Source: Hyphomicrobiaceae bacterium (GTDB lineage: Bacteria; Pseudomonadota; Alphaproteobacteria; Rhizobiales; Hyphomicrobiaceae). Taken from it: DNA of 40,569 nucleotides. The notes beneath the pieces were generated by a model, which saw nothing but the letters and a program-made list of their open reading frames with translations, was not told the DNA's origin and made no database searches. The stretch spans positions 1 through 40,569 of the forward strand of contig PKEY01000025.1 of the NCBI GenBank assembly GCA_002919265.1, written 5' to 3'. The position numbers and the translations under genes were made by a program. Numbering within the stretch: the first letter of the stretch is position 1; the number at the start of each line of letters is the position of its first letter. Positions 38,524 to 40,569 of the stretch are shown here, piece by piece.

Positions 38524-38772
38524 GGGTGCTGACTAGCGAAGCCCCTAGTACGCCTCAAGTGCCGCAGGGCCACACCCCTGTGCCACCCAGGCGATAAAGC
38601 TCCACATTTTCTGGAACCATTCACCACTTTCGTCAGATTTTAGACGCGTTCACCACATATTCATCTGGCAAGCGGTAATGAGGCGCTGCCGACTCGTCCG
38701 GAATGCATTAGCTGCCCGCGATCGGCGGCATTCCAATGCCTTTGTATGGTCAACTGGCAAACGGTGATCACC

Positions 38773-39084
38773 ATGCTGAGGAAGTTGACTCATCCGCTCA
38801 TGGGGCTGGTGCTTGCGTTCGCCGTGGCTGCAAGCATGGCTCAACCCGCGGAAGCGGGCCGTGGTGGTCGTGCGGCAGCCTTCGTTGGCGGTACTCTCTT
38901 GGGCCTCGGGATTGCCGGAGCCCTGGCGCACGCCCATGGGCCTGTCTATTACGAGGAGCCGGTCTGCTATAAGGGCCGCCTGCGCTGCAAGTGGGTTGAA
39001 GGCCCTTGCTACTACAACAAATATGGCGACTACGTCTGCAAGCGGGGCTATCAGCGCTGCTGGCGTCCGACGTACTGCGACTAA
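38773..39084 (+). CDS. Cysteine-rich small secreted protein (unknown function)
   Basis: This 103-residue protein has a signal peptide (MLRKLTHPLMGLVLAFAV, cleavage near AEA-GRG). A short glycine-rich hydrophobic segment (AAAFVGGTLLGLGIAGALAHAH) is followed by a compact tail with six cysteines (in VCYKG, RCKW, PCYY, VCKRG, RCWRP and YCD) and many Tyr/Trp/Lys/Arg. Three disulfides seem possible. I do not know the family. ATG 38773 gives a normal signal peptide; an in-frame ATG at 38746 would add nine residues. A strong bidirectional terminator follows. The preceding 249 bases contain a near-repeat CTGGCAARCGGT (38665 and 38754) but no clear promoter. Confidence 0.75.
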   Translation: MLRKLTHPLMGLVLAFAVAASMAQPAEAGRGGRAAAFVGGTLLGLGIAGALAHAHGPVYYEEPVCYKGRLRCKWVEGPCYYNKYGDYVCKRGYQRCWRPTYCD

Positions 39085-39114
39085 TGCAGTAGCCGGCGAT
39101 TTCTACGACACTCA

Positions 39115-39145
39115 AAAGGCGTCGCCGGTCCAGGGCGGCGCCTTT
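39115..39145. terminator. Bidirectional terminator
   Basis: AAAGGCG-T-CGCC (39115-39126) pairs with GGCG-G-CGCCTTT (39134-39145), twelve pairs with one T-G wobble and a 7-base loop. A-rich and T-rich ends fit terminators for both the + gene ending at 39084 and the minus-strand rlmB ending at 39158. Confidence 0.75.
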
Positions 39146-39157
39146 GCTCTTCCAGGC

Positions 39158-39931
39158 TTAGACCTGTGCGGCCCCGCCTTGGCGGCGCATGGCGGCCAGA
39201 TGCAACACGACGGCTGCAGCGTTGGAGACATTGAGGCTCGACAAGGGCCCCGGCGTCGCGATTCGGCAAAGCCGATCGCAGGTTTCGCGGGTTAGCTGCC
39301 GCAAACCCTTTCCTTCGGAGCCGAGGACCAGAGCAGTCGGGCCTGTCAGCTTCTCGTCCTCGATCAACGTAGGTCCGGTCCCGTCCAGGCCGATTCGCTG
39401 GCAGCCCAGCTCGCCCAGCTCGGTCAGCGCGCGAGCAAGATTCGGGACGAGGGCGATGGGCACGAGCTCAAGGGCGCCTGAAGCGCTTTTCGCTAGGGCT
39501 CCGCTAAGAGGCGGGCTGTGCCGGCGCGTCATGACCAGCCCGGCTGTGCCGAATGCGGCAGCAGAACGCAGCACGGCGCCAACGTTGTGCGGGTCAGTGA
39601 CTTGGTCGAGGACGAGAATTGGTCCGTTGTCGGACCTCGCCACCAAATCTTCGAGGCTCGCCTCCGGCAGCAGCTTCGATTCGAGCAGCGCGCCCTGGTG
39701 GACGGTATCGGGGCCGAGTTTGCGATCGAGATCGCGCGGCGTTACCCTTTCCGAACGGATGTTGCGCGCTGCCAACGCCTCGGCGAGGCGTCGTTCCGCA
39801 TTGTCGGTGAGATAAAGCCGGCCAATGACCCGAGCTGGATTGCGCAGCGCGGCCTCGACGGCATGAACTCCGTAGATCAGGACCGTATCGTCTTGCGAAT
39901 CGCGCCGGCCGGCCCGGCGAGGGTCTGGCAT
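39158..39931 (-). CDS. rlmB: 23S rRNA (guanosine-2'-O-)-methyltransferase RlmB type
   Basis: This 257-residue SPOUT (SpoU) methyltransferase probably methylates the ribose of G2251 in 23S rRNA. The N-terminal substrate-binding domain (about 16-88) starts VLIYGVHAVEAAL. The knotted catalytic domain shows DQVTDPHNVGAVLRSAAAFG (split at 109-128), ALVLGSEGKGLR and LSSLNVSNAAAVVLH near the C-terminus, the three SpoU motifs. Homologues in alphaproteobacteria regularly lie before tRNA-Tyr, tRNA-Gly and tuf as here, but on the opposite strand. Other SpoU specificities cannot be fully excluded. Confidence 0.92.
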   Translation of the reverse strand: MPDPRRAGRRDSQDDTVLIYGVHAVEAALRNPARVIGRLYLTDNAERRLAEALAARNIRSERVTPRDLDRKLGPDTVHQGALLESKLLPEASLEDLVARSDNGPILVLDQVTDPHNVGAVLRSAAAFGTAGLVMTRRHSPPLSGALAKSASGALELVPIALVPNLARALTELGELGCQRIGLDGTGPTLIEDEKLTGPTALVLGSEGKGLRQLTRETCDRLCRIATPGPLSSLNVSNAAAVVLHLAAMRRQGGAAQV

Positions 39932-40028
39932 TTCTCCGCCCCAGTGCTTACCTGACTTGCATCCTTCGGAAACCCGCGGTATGTCCCGGGCCAGCCGCCG
40001 AACCTACGCGCAACGCTCCGTTTTTCAA

Positions 40029-40057
40029 TTGACATTTCTTGAAGGCGTCACGATAAA
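40029..40057 (+). promoter_or_regulatory. Sigma-70-type promoter for the tRNA-tuf unit
   Basis: A perfect -35 TTGACA (40029-40034) and a -10-like GATAAA (40052-40057) are separated by exactly 17 bases, 59 bases before tRNA-Tyr. This is the clearest promoter in the window. Confidence 0.7.
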
Positions 40058-40116
40058 CGCGAGCGTTGCCCTGCTGGAGACGGCGGGGCGATTTCGTTTG
40101 CTACGAGCGGGTTGCC

Positions 40117-40202
40117 GGAGGGGTGCCCGAGTGGCTAAAGGGGACGGACTGTAAATCCGTTGGCTTACGCCTACGCTGGTTCGAATCCAGCCCCCTCCAC
40201 CA
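40117..40202 (+). tRNA. tRNA-Tyr (anticodon GTA)
   Basis: The acceptor stem GGAGGGG (40117-40123) pairs with CCCCTCC (40192-40198); discriminator A40199 and an encoded CCA (40200-40202) follow. The anticodon GTA is at 40151-40153 in the loop CTGTAAA, flanked by ACGGA/TCCGT. The T-arm reads GCTGG-TTCGAAT-CCAGC. A long variable arm (class II) confirms tyrosine tRNA. It stands 36 bases before tRNA-Gly. Confidence 0.97.
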
Positions 40203-40238
40203 GCTTGTTGGCAAGGATGAACGAGGATTCGGGTGGGT

Positions 40239-40312
40239 GCGGGTGTAGCTCAGTGGTAGAGCAGCAGCCTTCCAAGCTGAGTGCGGGGGTTCGATTCCCC
40301 TCACCCGCTCCA
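40239..40312 (+). tRNA. tRNA-Gly (anticodon TCC)
   Basis: Acceptor GCGGGTG (40239-40245) pairs with CACCCGC (40302-40308); discriminator T40309 and encoded CCA (40310-40312). D-stem GCTC/GAGC, anticodon TCC at 40271-40273, T-arm GGGGG-TTCGATT-CCCCT. The outermost anticodon-stem pair (positions 27-43) is G-A instead of a Watson-Crick pair. Confidence 0.97.
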
Positions 40313-40342
40313 TGTTTCGCAAAGCGCAGTGATCGCCCTTGG

Positions 40343-40365
40343 GCCTCGCTGCGGCGGAGCGAGGC
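40343..40365 (+). terminator. Hairpin between tRNA-Gly and tuf
   Basis: GCCTCGCT (40343-40350) pairs perfectly with AGCGAGGC (40358-40365) around a 7-base loop, 30 bases after tRNA-Gly. No T-run follows, so it may be a processing site or partial terminator rather than a full stop before tuf. Confidence 0.4.
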
Positions 40366-40444
40366 GAACCAAGTCGTTTCTGAAGCGATTTTGGGAAGCG
40401 AGCTAGTTCTGGGCGTCTGGTCATGGCGCCGTGCGGGGCGCTGA

Positions 40445-40569
<125 letters not shown>

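Overview
The window looks like the chromosome of a GC-rich alphaproteobacterium, most likely of the order Hyphomicrobiales (Rhizobiales). This rests on gene content and order: a complex I operon running straight into birA, ribonuclease J, methylmalonyl-CoA epimerase, a DUF1467 gene, a short (type 2) proS and lolF/lolD; a single LolC/E-type permease; and the order rlmB, tRNA-Tyr, tRNA-Gly, tuf at the right end. I do not assign a genus. I see no insertion sequence, integrase, phage gene or CRISPR array.

Region 1 (1-13809) is core metabolism on the + strand: the end of nuoF and complete nuoG, H, I, J, K, L, M and N (proton-pumping NADH:ubiquinone oxidoreductase), then birA, rnj (start overlaps the end of birA), mce and a two-helix DUF1467 protein. 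Genes are tightly packed apart from a 197-base gap with a hairpin before nuoJ. A 617-base gap (13810-14426) follows. It holds what looks like the 3' end of a vanished minus-strand gene with its terminator, and a nested stem-loop upstream of proS. proS, lolF and lolD come next (14427-17871).

Region 2 (17988-30815) is accessory and catabolic. A sugar-acid dehydratase of the IlvD/Edd family precedes a complete tripartite tricarboxylate transporter (tctC, tctB, tctA), with a strong terminator-like hairpin between the binding-protein gene and the membrane genes. Convergent to it is a minus-strand pair: a LysR regulator followed by an M3 oligopeptidase. Divergent from the LysR gene is an iron-containing alcohol dehydrogenase followed by phnD, phnC and two phnE genes, a phosphonate-type ABC importer. 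The dehydrogenase and LysR protein resemble the versions known from aminoethylphosphonate gene clusters, yet no C-P bond-cleaving enzyme lies in the window. This is the best candidate here for an incompletely described system.

Region 3 (30999-39084) mixes small secreted or membrane proteins of unknown function with glyoxalase I, a tandem cold-shock-domain protein, a DUF192 protein, a Mug-like DNA glycosylase lacking the usual catalytic Asn, an internally duplicated membrane protein, topoisomerase IV subunit A (parC) and a cysteine-rich secreted protein.

Region 4 (39158-40569) is translation related: the rRNA methyltransferase rlmB (minus strand), then a consensus-like promoter, tRNA-Tyr(GTA), tRNA-Gly(TCC) and the first 27 codons of tuf.

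All family assignments come from reading motifs by eye; no database search was run.
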